The notes: generated from the sequence alone by a model not told the origin. A stretch of DNA of 64,000 bases from Phytohabitans flavus (GCF_011764545.1 NZ_AP022870.1:7446001-7510000), one strand, 5' to 3'. Shown: positions 8,358-18,914, numbered from the stretch's first letter. Program-made: numbers and translations.

Positions 8358-9830
8358 TCAGTCCGCCGCACGGCACCCGGTCGGGTCGACCGGCGGTTCC
8401 GTGTAGGCGGGCGGGGCATCAGGCGTGGTGGCCGGTCCCGAGCCGGCTGGCGAGGCGGTAGCGGACGGTGATGGGGTACCCGCGGCGGTGGTCGCAGCGG
8501 TGGCGCTGGCCTGCGGCGAGCCGCTCGGCGGCGGGCTCGCACTCGCACTCCCGCTCTCGCCCGCACTCGGCGTCGGAGTCGAGGTCGGCGGGCAGGTCGG
8601 CTTGAGGTTCGGGTTGGTCGGGCTGTCCGAGGTCAGCTCGGAGAGGCGGCGCTGCGCGTCCGGCTCGTCGTCGGCCTGGATGCCCTGCTTGACCCGATCC
8701 TGGGCGACCACGGTGAGGTCGTCCAGGCGGGTGCCGCTGGTCTCGTGCACGCTGGACAAGCTGAGCCCGGCGATCTGGCCCGGCACGCCGCGGAAGACGG
8801 CGAGCTGGCCCTCGTCGGTCGCACCCACGTAGTACTGCCGCTGGGTATAGCTCCAGCCCACCCAGAGGCCGCCGCCCAGGATGATGAGCAGCCCGGCGAG
8901 CAGCAGCGCGGTGCGTGCCGGGTGCCGCCGTGGGCGCTCCGGCTCGTCTTGGAGGCTGGCGCCGCCGTTGCTGGGCTCCGGCGCGGGCGCGCGAGGCACC
9001 GCTGCCTGAAGCGCCGAGGCCCGGGCCGCGGGCGTCGAGTCGTCGGCCGAAGTGGCCATGCCGCGGTCGCGGGCGGCTGCGCCACCGACGATCGGGGCGG
9101 CCTCCAGGATGTCCTGGTCGGTGGCATCGGCGACAACCACGGTGATGTTGTCTGGCCCACCGCCGCGCAACGCGAGCTGGATGAGCCGCTCGACACAATG
9201 CTGGGGGTCGGCGAGCTCGGTGAGCGTCTCCGCGATGGTCTCCGCGCTCACGACGCCGGAAAGGCCGTCGCTGCAGATCAGATATCGGTCACCGGGGAGC
9301 ACCTGGCGTACCGAATACTCCGGGTCGATGTCGCGGCCGTCGAGCGCCCGGGTGAGCAGCGAGCGCTGAGGGTGGCTGCTCGCCTCCTCGGCGCTGATCC
9401 GCCCCTCGTCCACCAGCATCTGGACGTACGTGTCGTCCTTGGTGATCTGGTTGAACTCGCCGTCCCGGAGCATGTACGCCCGCGAGTCACCGATGTGGAC
9501 CATCCCGATCTTGCTACCGGAGAAGAGCACCGCGGTGAGCGTGGTGCCCATGCCCTCCAGGTGAGGGTTGGCGTCGACGGTGTCGCGAAGCTGCTGGTTA
9601 GCCGTATCGACCGCGCCACGCAAGGCGTCGACCAGCGCATCGCCGGGGACGTCCTCGTCGAGGGGCGCCATCGCGGCGATGACGATGTTGCTGGCGACGT
9701 CACCGGCGGCCATGCCGCCCATGCCATCGGCGACGGCGAGCAGGCGCGGGCCAGCGTAGACGGAGTCTTGGTTTCCGTCTCGGATCAGGCCGCGGTCACT
9801 GTGAGCCGCATAACGCAAGGTGAGAGTCAT
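8358..9830 (-). CDS. pstP: PP2C-type phosphatase PstP
   Basis: The N-terminal ~240 residues form a PP2C metal-dependent phosphatase with the metal-binding motifs DGNQD, VADGMGGMAAG, HIGDSRAY, ICSDGLSG and GGPDNITVVV. A linker leads to a single membrane helix (ALLLAGLLIILGGGLWVGW, ~residue 310-330) and an outer domain with a long Ser/Pro/Ala tail. It reverses PknA/PknB phosphorylation. Its ATG overlaps the fhaB stop (ATGA), and rodA follows after 36 bases. Confidence 0.95.
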   Translation of the reverse strand: MTLTLRYAAHSDRGLIRDGNQDSVYAGPRLLAVADGMGGMAAGDVASNIVIAAMAPLDEDVPGDALVDALRGAVDTANQQLRDTVDANPHLEGMGTTLTAVLFSGSKIGMVHIGDSRAYMLRDGEFNQITKDDTYVQMLVDEGRISAEEASSHPQRSLLTRALDGRDIDPEYSVRQVLPGDRYLICSDGLSGVVSAETIAETLTELADPQHCVERLIQLALRGGGPDNITVVVADATDQDILEAAPIVGGAAARDRGMATSADDSTPAARASALQAAVPRAPAPEPSNGGASLQDEPERPRRHPARTALLLAGLLIILGGGLWVGWSYTQRQYYVGATDEGQLAVFRGVPGQIAGLSLSSVHETSGTRLDDLTVVAQDRVKQGIQADDEPDAQRRLSELTSDSPTNPNLKPTCPPTSTPTPSAGESGSASASPPPSGSPQASATAATTAAGTPSPSATASPAGSGPATTPDAPPAYTEPPVDPTGCRAAD

Positions 9831-10309
9831 GGCCGTAACTCAAGAGAAGTGCGGCCGATGCGGATCGGCACGCCGAGGGGTACGGGGGTTGGTCCAGTGA
9901 CCTTAGCGCGATCCAGATAGGTGCCGTTGGTCGAGCCGAGATCTTCTATGAACCACTGTCCGGCGCGAGGGACGAGCCGGGCGTGACGTGCAGACGCATA
10001 GTCATCGGTAATCACCAGAGTGGAGTCTTCGGCGCGACCGATGGTGATCTGAGCCTCACCGAGGGTGATTCGGGTGCCGGCCAACTGACCGGCGGTGACC
10101 ACGAGTTGGTGTGCCGCGCGGCCCCGCTTCACCTTGGCCGGGCGGGACGGCCCCGTCGACGCGCCAACCCCCCGCGGCGCGGCGACGAGGCGACTGCTCT
10201 TGGCCCCGGCGAAGAGGTCCCGGCGGATCACTCCGACCACTGTGAACACGAAGATCCACAGCAGGACGAGGAATCCGAACCGGGCAACGGTGAGGACGAA
10301 CTCAGGCAA
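9827..10309 (-). CDS. fhaB: FHA-domain membrane protein FhaB (FipA)
   Basis: 160 residues: an N-terminal membrane helix (FGFLVLLWIFVFTVVGVIR), a basic linker (VKRGRAAH), then a forkhead-associated domain that binds phosphothreonine (IGRAEDSTLVITDDYASARH, LGSTNGTYLD). In mycobacteria FhaB/FipA is a PknA target involved in division under stress. The gene begins 5 bases after the fhaA stop and overlaps pstP by 4 bases. Confidence 0.93.
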   Translation of the reverse strand: MPEFVLTVARFGFLVLLWIFVFTVVGVIRRDLFAGAKSSRLVAAPRGVGASTGPSRPAKVKRGRAAHQLVVTAGQLAGTRITLGEAQITIGRAEDSTLVITDDYASARHARLVPRAGQWFIEDLGSTNGTYLDRAKVTGPTPVPLGVPIRIGRTSLELRP

Positions 10310-10314
10310 CGTCC

Positions 10315-11084
10315 TTAGCCATCCACTCGGAACGTAAGGGTGGTCGTCCCGAGCTGGATCATGTCACCGGGGTTGAGGGCCACGGCGGAGACGCGCTGGC
10401 CGTTGACCATGGTCCCGTTTGTCGATCCCAGATCGGTGAGCACCACCTGGGCACCGTCGAAGTCGAGCCGAGCGTGGCGGCGAGAGATGCCGACGTCGGG
10501 GAGGCGCAGGTTGGCCTGGTCACCTCGTCCGATGACGGTCGAACCCATCTGGAGCGGATACGTACGACCGTCGCCGGAGACCAGCCGCACGTTGCGCCCG
10601 CCACCGCCGTGCTGCGGCGGCGGACCATAGCCACCAGGGGCCTGGTCGTACGGCGGGTAGGCGGGCGGCGCGGGAGCGTCGTACGCCGGCTGCTGGACGG
10701 GAGCCACCTCGCCACCGGTGTAGACCTCGGCGGTGACCCGGAACATGCCCGTGTCCAGCCCGTCACCGCGCTCGATCTCGACGATCACGTCGCCATATAC
10801 GGTCCACGCCTGCTCGCCGATGAACTCAGCCTGAGACTGGGCGAGCTCCTGGGCGAGCGCGGCCGCGTAGGGCGCGAGCCGGCTGTGGTCGTAGGGCGAA
10901 AGATCGATCACGTAGCGGTTGGGCACGAGGGTGCGCCCACCGGCCAGGATCGCCTTGTGCGCCTCGGCCTCCCGCTGCATGGCGTTGAGAATCTCAACAG
11001 GGTGGACTACCCCTTTGAACACCTTCGCGAAGGCCCCTCGACCAGGCCTTCCAATCGCTTCTCGAAGCGTTGCAGCACGCTCAC
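10315..11084 (-). pseudogene. fhaA: FHA-domain protein FhaA, single-base frameshift
   Basis: First gene of the kinase/morphogenesis operon. GTG at 11084 has a GGAGGAG ribosome-binding site just upstream and opens the conserved N-terminal DUF3662 domain (VLQRFEKRLEGLVEG). That frame then fails within a few codons, and the family sequence resumes in the next frame as VFKGVVHPVEILNAM. Restoring one G in the run at 11034-11037 gives a continuous LVEGAFAKVFKGVVHPVEI. After a Pro/Tyr/Gly linker, the C-terminal FHA domain is intact (IGRGDQANLRLPDVGISRRH, LGSTNGTMVNG). Because the rest of the gene is well conserved, a sequence error is the likeliest explanation. FhaA normally binds the phosphorylated pseudokinase domain of MviN. 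Confidence 0.88.
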
Positions 11085-11297
11085 CGGCTCCTCCTCGGGT
11101 TCCGAGGACATGATGGTATCCGGCCGCCGCACGCGCAGGTTGCGCACCGACGTACCGCCTGCTTCCGGCCTGTCTCGGGTGGCCGGTGTTGCCGTGCTAC
11201 TCTTCCCAGGCGCCACGGGCAGTAACCTGCTCGCGGATGTAGCCACGCACAGCGTAATATGTGGCCGCATCGAGTCCGGGGCATACCCCCTGGATCC

Positions 11298-11383
11298 GGG
11301 GAAGTGGCGGAATGGCAGACGCGCACGGTTCAGGTCCGTGTGCCCGAAAGGGCGTGGGGGTTCAACTCCCCCCTTCCCCACCA
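11298..11383 (+). tRNA. tRNA-Leu (anticodon CAG)
   Basis: Full cloverleaf of 86 bases: acceptor GGGGAAG pairs with CTTCCCC, anticodon loop TTCAGGT gives CAG, the long variable arm (GTGCCCGAAAGGGCGT) is typical of leucine, and the T arm contains GTTCAAC. The CCA end is encoded. A strong terminator follows after 8 bases. Confidence 0.95.
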
Positions 11384-11391
11384 GAGGGCTG

Positions 11392-11428
11392 AAAGCCCCG
11401 TCCGACAAGGACGGGGCTTCGCTTTTTT
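11392..11428 (+). terminator. rho-independent terminator of tRNA-Leu
   Basis: An 11-base-pair stem (AAGCCCCGTCC / GGACGGGGCTT) with a GACA loop is followed within a few bases by six T. It ends tRNA-Leu transcription before the divergent function genes downstream. Confidence 0.9.
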
Positions 11429-11517
11429 GGTGACATCACCATCTGGTCACAATCCCGGAGCACCTCTCCATCCTTCGACGCCTTCCATGCAGGAATGCGC
11501 TTTCCTATGCTGAGCGC

Positions 11518-12876
11518 ATGATGAGGATCGACGACGGGCTCCAGCCCGACGGCCTGCTGCCCAAGATCAAGCGCCTCTGGGACGCCTCGGCGGAGAAGCT
11601 CGACTCGATAGAGAAAGCCTGCCCGCCCGGCTCCCCGTCGCCGGTGTTCACGGTGGACGGCCGGTATACGGCGCGCGGCTGGACGGAGTGGACCCAGGGC
11701 TTCCAGTACGGCTCGACACTGCTCCACTTCGACGCCACGGGCGAGCGGCGCTTCCTGGACCTCGGGCGGGAGCTCACCGTCCAGGTCATGGCGAGCCACG
11801 TCAGCCACATCGGCGTACACGACCACGGCTTCAACAACGTCAGCACGTACGGCAACCTGTGGCGGCTCACTCGCGAGGGTCGGATTGACGACGGCGACCT
11901 CAACTTCTACGAGCTGGCCCTCAAAATCACCGGCGCGGTGCAGGCGGCCCGGTGGCGGGACACCGCGGACGGCACCGGCTACATCTACTCGTTCAACGGA
12001 CCGCAGTCGCTCTTCGTCGACACGATCCGCTCCTGCCGCGCGCTCGCCGTCTCCCACCAGCTCGGCCACGTGCTGATGGGCGAGCGGGACGAGCGGATCT
12101 CCCTGCTCGACCGGCTGGCCCAACATGCCACCAGCACCGCCCGGTGGAACGTCTTCTACGGCGAGGGCCGGGACACGTACGACGTCCGCGGTCGCACCGC
12201 CCACGAGTCGATCTTCAACGTCAACGACGGCAGCTACCGATGCCCGAGTACCCAGCAGGGCTACTCGCCCTTCAGCACCTGGACGCGCGGGCTGGCCTGG
12301 GCGATGCTCGGCTTCCCGGAGCAGCTTGAGTGGCTCGACACGATCGAGGACGCGCCGGATGGGCTCGCCGACACGATGCTCAAGGCCGCCATGGCCACCT
12401 GTGACTTCTACATCGCGCACACCCCGGCCGACGGCATCCCGTACTGGGACACCGGCGCGCCTGGGCTGATGCACCTCGGCGACTACCTCGACCGCCCCGC
12501 CGACCCGTACAACGCGCACGAGCCCGTGGACTCCTCCGCCGCCGCGATCGGCGCGCAGGGGCTGCTGCGGCTCGGCCGCTACCTGACCGGACGCGGGCGG
12601 GCCGAGGAGGGCCGGCGCTACTGGCAGGCCGGGCTGACCGTGTGCCACACACTCTTCGGCGACCCGTACCTCAGCACGGACGCCCGCCACCAGGGCCTGA
12701 TCCTCCACTCCGTCTACCACCGGCCGAACGGCTGGGACCACGTGCCCACGGGCCAGCGGGTACCCAACGGCGAGTCGAGCATGTGGGGCGACTACCACGC
12801 CCGCGAGCTCGCGCTCTACGTGCAGCGGGTAGCACGTGACGAGCCTTACTACACCTTCTTTGGCGGTGCCTCATGA
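11518..12876 (+). CDS. GH88-like unsaturated glucuronyl hydrolase
   Basis: A 452-residue predicted cytoplasmic (alpha/alpha)6-barrel hydrolase. Two features match the family 88 catalytic pair: Asp in VHDHGF (about residue 102) and Asp in LFVDTIR (about residue 168). The C-terminal SSMWGDYH motif is also typical. Such enzymes hydrate the double bond at the non-reducing end of unsaturated uronyl oligosaccharides left by polysaccharide lyases, for example from glycosaminoglycans or pectin. A TATGCT hexamer at 11506-11511 and lack of a Shine-Dalgarno suggest a leaderless mRNA. The stop overlaps the next gene (ATGA), so the two enzymes should act together. GH105 is an alternative subfamily. Confidence 0.8.
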   Translation: MMRIDDGLQPDGLLPKIKRLWDASAEKLDSIEKACPPGSPSPVFTVDGRYTARGWTEWTQGFQYGSTLLHFDATGERRFLDLGRELTVQVMASHVSHIGVHDHGFNNVSTYGNLWRLTREGRIDDGDLNFYELALKITGAVQAARWRDTADGTGYIYSFNGPQSLFVDTIRSCRALAVSHQLGHVLMGERDERISLLDRLAQHATSTARWNVFYGEGRDTYDVRGRTAHESIFNVNDGSYRCPSTQQGYSPFSTWTRGLAWAMLGFPEQLEWLDTIEDAPDGLADTMLKAAMATCDFYIAHTPADGIPYWDTGAPGLMHLGDYLDRPADPYNAHEPVDSSAAAIGAQGLLRLGRYLTGRGRAEEGRRYWQAGLTVCHTLFGDPYLSTDARHQGLILHSVYHRPNGWDHVPTGQRVPNGESSMWGDYHARELALYVQRVARDEPYYTFFGGAS

Positions 12877-13646
12877 GCCCGGCCGCCGTCGTCACCGGCG
12901 GCTCGCGGGGCATCGGGCGCGGCGTCGTGCTCGCGCTCGCCTCCGCCGGGTACGACGTTGTCGTCAACTACGCACGCAACGCGTCGGCCGCGAAGGAGGT
13001 GGCCGAGCGGGTCGCGGAGGCCGGCCAGCGGGCCCACCTGGTGCAGGCCGACATCGGGCAGGCGGCCGACCGGCAGCTACTCGTGGAGGAGGCGATCGGC
13101 GCGTTCGGCCGGATCGATCTGCTGGTCAACAACGCCGGCGTGGCGCCGGACGTACGCGCCGACATCCTGGACGCGACCGAGGAGTCGTTCGACCGGCTTG
13201 TCGCGATCAACCTCAAGGGGCCGTACTTCCTGACCCAGCTCGTGGCCCGGCACATGGTCGAGCAGGTTGAGGCCGGCACGCTCACCCACCCCAAGATCGT
13301 CATCATCTCGTCGATCAGCGCGTACGCGGCGAGCGTCAACCGCGGCGACTACTGCGTCACCAAGGCCGGCCTCGCGATGGCCGCCCAGCTGTACGCGGCG
13401 CGGCTGGCCGAGCACGGCATCAACGTGTACGAGATCCGACCGGGCGTGATCGAGACGGACATGACCGGAGCCGTGCGAGAAAAGTACGACGACCTGATCT
13501 TCAACCGAGGCATCACGCCGATCCGCCGCTGGGGCCGCCCGGAGGACGTGGGCAAGGCGGTGGTGGCCGTGGCGACCGACCTGTTGCCCTTCAGCACCGG
13601 CCAGGTCATCGACGTGGACGGCGGCTTCCATCTCCGTACCTTATGA
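12873..13646 (+). CDS. short-chain dehydrogenase, probable uronate-pathway reductase
   Basis: A 257-residue classical SDR: cofactor motif TGGSRGIG at residues ~8-15, NNAG at ~88, catalytic Ser in IISSISA, YxxxK as YCVTK, and the usual C-terminal DVDGGFH. Database-style naming would be 3-ketoacyl-ACP reductase, but the four-base overlap with the GH88-like gene suggests it reduces the keto-uronate produced by that enzyme (KduD/DhuD-like role). The substrate assignment is inference from context. A strong hairpin follows. Confidence 0.8.
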   Translation: MSPAAVVTGGSRGIGRGVVLALASAGYDVVVNYARNASAAKEVAERVAEAGQRAHLVQADIGQAADRQLLVEEAIGAFGRIDLLVNNAGVAPDVRADILDATEESFDRLVAINLKGPYFLTQLVARHMVEQVEAGTLTHPKIVIISSISAYAASVNRGDYCVTKAGLAMAAQLYAARLAEHGINVYEIRPGVIETDMTGAVREKYDDLIFNRGITPIRRWGRPEDVGKAVVAVATDLLPFSTGQVIDVDGGFHLRTL

Positions 13647-13657
13647 AAACAAAGACA

Positions 13658-13688
13658 GAGCCCCAGCGCCGCGACGGCGCTGGGGCTC
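13658..13688 (+). terminator. bidirectional terminator hairpin
   Basis: A perfect 13-base-pair stem (GAGCCCCAGCGCC / GGCGCTGGGGCTC) with a 5-base loop sits between the convergent SDR and subtilisin genes, so it can serve both. There is an A-rich stretch on the left side (AAAACAAAGA), which reads as T-rich for the minus-strand gene. Confidence 0.85.
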
Positions 13689-13721
13689 CGCCGACCTCCC
13701 CAGGTCGGGTCTTCGGACTGA

Positions 13722-15611
<1,890 letters not shown>

Positions 15612-15709
15612 CTCCCGTCCTCCCTCTGACCGGCTCCACAGCCGTCCAGACGCTTGTGGCGACCGGATCGGGCAGAGATGTTTGCCGATCGGAGGAGAGA
15701 TTATGTGGT

Positions 15710-15728
15710 TCTGTCAGCCAGCGACAGA
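15710..15728 (-). promoter_or_regulatory. inverted repeat upstream of the protease
   Basis: TCTGTC and GACAGA (6-bp arms, 7-bp spacer) lie about 100 bases upstream of the protease start, next to a CATAAT hexamer (minus strand, 15700-15705) that could be its -10 element. The combination resembles an operator beside a promoter, but no -35 element is clear. Confidence 0.35.
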
Positions 15729-15807
15729 TGTTGAACTTTCTATATCACCGGCGATAGGTAACGCGCGTAGTCCTTCGTGGTCGGTCCCGTACCGCTGGGC
15801 GGCGCGC

Positions 15808-16045
15808 CTACCGGGACCGGTTGCCCTGCTGGAGGTAGAGGAGCTCCAAAATGGAGCGGGCCGCCTCGAACCAGCGGTCCAGCCACCCGGGCGGCGGCAC
15901 GGTGCCCTTGGGCGGCAGTTCCAGGAGCAGGCCGCGCAGTAGCGGGTGGTCGGCGAGGGTGCCGGCCGGGCCGTCCAGCCAGGTCGTCGGGGGTACAACG
16001 AGGTTTGTTGGCTCGCGACTCTGGCTACTGCGCGCGAGCTACCGT
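15808..16045 (-). pseudogene. possible start-less remnant or small unrecognised gene
   Basis: The 615-base gap between the protease and the DUF397 gene holds no confident gene. One minus-strand frame reads like real protein over ~70 residues (LADHPLLRGLLLELPPKG, then GWLDRWFEAARSILELLYLQ) and ends at 15808. It is closed upstream by a stop near 16046 without a good start codon. It may be a truncated gene or one broken by an indel. I do not recognise the family. Confidence 0.3.
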
Positions 16046-16084
16046 ATACTCACTCACCGTAGGATAACGATATATGCTTCGACG

Positions 16085-16145
16085 CGCGCTCATAGAGCGC
16101 GTGCGCGCAGCCGTGCCGCCACTACACAGAGCGACACGGCTGCGC
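16085..16145. repeat. two adjacent inverted repeats
   Basis: CGCGCTC-ATA-GAGCGCG (16085-16101) is followed by an 11-bp perfect inverted repeat GCGCAGCCGTG / CACGGCTGCGC (16105-16115 and 16135-16145, 19-base loop). They flank an unusually AT-rich stretch (16045-16076, containing GTATACTCACTCACC and ATAACGATATAT). The role is unknown: possible terminator or structured RNA. Confidence 0.5.
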
Positions 16146-16226
16146 CAGACTGCGTCATCCGTTCCGTTCGTGGGCTAGAGAGCCACGCCTACTCGCCAGA
16201 CCACAAAGTGGGAAAACGGAATGCCG

Positions 16227-16454
16227 TCAGCCGAGGTCGAACTCGCCGTCCTTGGCGCCCCCGACGAATGCGTCCCACTCGTCGGCCGTGAAGATCAGCA
16301 CCGGACCGGTCGGGTTCTTCGAGTCCCGCACGGCGATCGCCTGGTCGACGAAAGCCACCTCGACGCAGTTGTCGCAGCTAGGACCGCTCCGCGTGCTCTT
16401 CTGCCAAACAGCGCGGCTCAGGTCCAACCGGAACCCCTTTGTCTCGACTTCCAC
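16227..16454 (-). CDS. DUF397 domain protein
   Basis: 75 residues matching the actinomycete DUF397 pattern: WQKSTRSGPSCDNCVEVAF, then AVRDSKNPTGPVLIFTADEWDAFV. These small proteins are nearly always encoded next to a DUF5753 regulator, as here, where the start overlaps the regulator's 3' end by 37 bases. In Streptomyces related pairs behave like a toxin-antitoxin or developmental switch; the function of this one is unproven. Confidence 0.9.
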   Translation of the reverse strand: MEVETKGFRLDLSRAVWQKSTRSGPSCDNCVEVAFVDQAIAVRDSKNPTGPVLIFTADEWDAFVGGAKDGEFDLG

Positions 16455-17299
16455 AACGGCTCCTTAATCAAATTTCGGATGAGTGCCGCAGACTCCTCCG
16501 GGCGGAGGGCCGCAGCGCGGATGTGATCGAAAATGAACATGTACTTCCGCAACTCCTCACTCTTCTCCAGGAACAGACCTCCGGTGGCATTTTCCGCAAA
16601 AACCACCGCCGGGTCGCTGGGCTCGGAGAAGCTGAGGATTGTGAAGGTACCGTCCATGCCGGCATGAGCGCCGACCTCGAAGGGTAAAACCTGTAGCGTC
16701 ACATTGGGTAACTCCGCGGCCTCCACGAGTCGCTCCAGCTGAGCGCACATGACGGCATCGCCGCCGATGGGGCGGCTGAGCACGGCCTCGTCGAGGACCA
16801 CCCACAGGTCGATGGGGTCGTCCTGTGTCAGTAACGACTGGCGGTTGAGGCGGACACGAACCCGCCGCTCGACTTCGTCAGTCGTGATATCCGGCCGCGC
16901 GGCACGGATCATCGCCTTGGCGTATTCCTCGGTCTGTAGTAACCCAGGCATCACCTGCTGTTCGTACGCTCGGACCGATTCCGCTGCCTGCTCAAGACCG
17001 ACATAGGCGCCGGTGAGCACCGTGCTGTACGCATGCCACCAGCCCTTCTGCCGGGCCTCGCGAGCGATCTGAACGAGTTCTTCGCACTCGTCGCCGCGGA
17101 CCCCATATATCTCGAGCATGTCCCGGACATCACGGGGGGTGGCCGTGGTGTGGCCGGTCTCGATTCGCGACACCTTGGATGCCGAGCATTCCAAACGCTC
17201 GGCGACTCCTTCGATCGTCACTCCCGCAGCTTCACGCCGGCGCCGCAGCTCAGCTCCGAGCCGACGACGGCGAATTGTCGGACTCCGACGCTCCGTCAC
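16418..17299 (-). CDS. XRE-family regulator with DUF5753 (Scr1-like)
   Basis: 293 residues. N-terminal helix-turn-helix at ~residues 12-65 (LGAELRRRREAAGVTIEGVA, KVSRIETGHTTATPRDV), then the DUF5753 domain (YVGLEQAAESVRAYEQQVMP, PGLLQTEEYA, DLWVVLDEAVL, LQVLPFEVGAHAGMDG). Such regulators pair with DUF397 proteins, and here the downstream DUF397 gene overlaps it. A 12-bp palindrome and a possible small peptide gene lie just upstream on the same strand and could be its target. Confidence 0.92.
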   Translation of the reverse strand: MTERRSPTIRRRRLGAELRRRREAAGVTIEGVAERLECSASKVSRIETGHTTATPRDVRDMLEIYGVRGDECEELVQIAREARQKGWWHAYSTVLTGAYVGLEQAAESVRAYEQQVMPGLLQTEEYAKAMIRAARPDITTDEVERRVRVRLNRQSLLTQDDPIDLWVVLDEAVLSRPIGGDAVMCAQLERLVEAAELPNVTLQVLPFEVGAHAGMDGTFTILSFSEPSDPAVVFAENATGGLFLEKSEELRKYMFIFDHIRAAALRPEESAALIRNLIKEPLWKSRQRGSGWT

Positions 17300-17423
17300 G
17301 GGGTCACCTCCGCAGTTGCGTCCCCCAAGTCAGAGAGTCTGTCGCGAATCGGCGTCACGGGTACCCGTCACGGCGGACGCATGCTATGACGGAGCAGCGA
17401 CATCGCGGCGAACCGGCCCGCGG

Positions 17424-17522
17424 TTACGCGGGGAGTTCCGTTTCGCTCGCGCTGACACGCAAAGGCCCCGGCACGTCGGCCGGGGTTGCCGCGTTCAGTT
17501 TGCGCGTTTCCGAGCGGGACAT
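17424..17522 (-). CDS. possible 32-residue peptide gene
   Basis: The 490-base gap 17300-17789 has no large gene. A minus-strand frame from ATG 17522 to TAA 17424 encodes a 32-residue peptide beginning MSRSETRKLNAATPADVPGP. It lies 125 bases upstream of the DUF5753 regulator in the same orientation, and 45 bases downstream of the palindrome AAGTTGCAACTT. No strong ribosome-binding site is seen, and a CCCCGGC/GCCGGGG hairpin falls within the frame, so it could instead be a leader or terminator region. Confidence 0.3.
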   Translation of the reverse strand: MSRSETRKLNAATPADVPGPLRVSASETELPA

Positions 17523-17566
17523 CAAGACACGATCCGTCACCGGATGGACAAGACCGGATCGGGCCG

Positions 17567-17578
17567 AAGTTGCAACTT
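17567..17578. promoter_or_regulatory. 12-bp perfect palindrome, candidate regulator site
   Basis: AAGTTGCAACTT is a perfect palindrome followed by a further TTGCA half-site. It sits upstream of the small peptide frame and the DUF5753 regulator. TTGCAA-type palindromes suit an XRE homodimer, so autoregulation is a reasonable inference. Confidence 0.4.
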
Positions 17579-17789
17579 GCATTGATCATGTTCATGCGGC
17601 ACCCTGTGCGTATGGCTCGGGTCACCCACCGTCTCCGGCCAGTCGGACAGGTCGCGGCTCCGCCGCAGCCAGAGGGGTAGTCCGACCTCGGCAGGGACGG
17701 ACACCCAGCGGGTGGCCCCCGAGGTGAGCCGCGAAGCACGTGGTCCGGCAAACTTTGGCTGAATCGGTAGTTTTGGGACAGGAGTCGAT

Positions 17790-18152
17790 GTGTTACCCCG
17801 GTCCGGTGACGTCCTACAAGTGACCCGCGAGGCGAGCGTCCAGTTCGCCGACCCGATGCTCTTTCGGGTGATCAGGGCCCACGACTGGCCGACCTATGAC
17901 GGCTGGATCTGGCTCGATGGCTACGAGCTCAATGGCGGCGGTGAGGCGGTCGAGCGTAGGTCGATCTTTGTGAAGATCAGTGGCCTCCGCCCGGTCGGGT
18001 CCGCTCCGGACATCCGCCAGCGCAATGCGCGCCATCCAGCCCCCGGCCCATGGGGGTGCCCACGCGGATGCGGTAGGGGCTGTTGGTCGTTCACCGTCCG
18101 ATGGTCCAGGGCCTCGCCTAGACTCGAAGGCACCCGCCGACCCCACTCGTGA
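17790..18152 (+). CDS. small conserved actinomycete protein, unknown function
   Basis: GTG start with a CAGGAG site 5 bases upstream. The first ~70 residues are compact and protein-like (ASVQFADPMLFRVIRAHDWP, TYDGWIWLDGYELN, RRSIFVKISGLRPV); I associate this pattern with a small Micromonosporaceae family of unknown function. After about residue 85 the sequence turns Gly/Cys/Arg/Ser-rich and unconvincing. Adding one C near 18040-18050 would instead end the protein at 18076 (PMGVPTRMR), about 95 residues. The true C-terminus is therefore uncertain. Confidence 0.6.
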   Translation: MLPRSGDVLQVTREASVQFADPMLFRVIRAHDWPTYDGWIWLDGYELNGGGEAVERRSIFVKISGLRPVGSAPDIRQRNARHPAPGPWGCPRGCGRGCWSFTVRWSRASPRLEGTRRPHS

Positions 18153-18177
18153 TCCGGACCCCGAGCCTGGGGACGGC

Positions 18178-18914
18178 ATGATCACAAGGCCGACCGCGCC
18201 GTTACGCGCATCTCGGCATCCCTACTTGATTCGTGGGCTGAGCCTGCGCGTAGTGCTCCTCGGCGCGATGCTGACGAGCCTCGCGATCACCATGGCCGGC
18301 GGCCAGCCGGTCGGTGCCTCGTCCGCTGACGGGCGCACGCCGGCCAGCGACTCGGCACGCCTCGCCGACGGTCGGACGGTGGGCGGGGCGAGCCCGGGAA
18401 GGCAGGGCCAGAGTGGGCAAGGCGGGCCGCCGGCGAGTGAGCAGGCCGCCGGTACGGTGAACGGCCGCGCCAGCGGCGGCGGGATCGTGCCGGCGGCAAG
18501 CGCGTCGTCGCCATCCCCGACCGGCTGGACTCCAACTCCTGTCGACCCGACCGGCTCGCCGCCCACGGCGGGGCCGGCCCCCGACGAGGAGCCGGACACC
18601 CCAATATCGGCAGGCACCCCGGACGGCACCGGCTCGTCACCGGGTACCCCGCGGAGGACCAGCCGGGCGCCGGGGCACCGGCCACCGAGGGTCCACTGTG
18701 GCGCGACCCGGTCGCCGGCGGCCCGGACGACGAGGACCTGGGGCTTGGCGAGACGGTGGACGAGGCGACCCCGACGCCCGAGCTGGCCACGGCAGGGCAG
18801 GACGCCACACCGACCAGCGAGTACCGGCGCACGTTGATCTACTCCGGCATTTTGGGCCTTGTCCTGGCCGCCATCGGCCTCACGATGGTCGGGGTACGCC
18901 GCCGAGGCTGGTGA
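18178..18914 (+). pseudogene. Pro/Ser/Gly-rich type I membrane protein, frameshifted
   Basis: From ATG 18178: basic N-terminus, a signal/membrane segment (LRVVLLGAMLTSLAITMAGG), then a long low-complexity Pro/Ser/Gly/Thr region. The frame should change near 18641-18645: beyond this the adjacent frame continues as YPAEDQPGAGAPATEGPLW and ends in a convincing membrane anchor (LIYSGILGLVLAAIGLTMVG) with a basic tail at 18914. Restoring one G in cgggt joins the two. The product would be a surface protein with a disordered ectodomain. Function unknown; no sortase signal seen. It is convergent with the PASTA gene. Confidence 0.55.
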
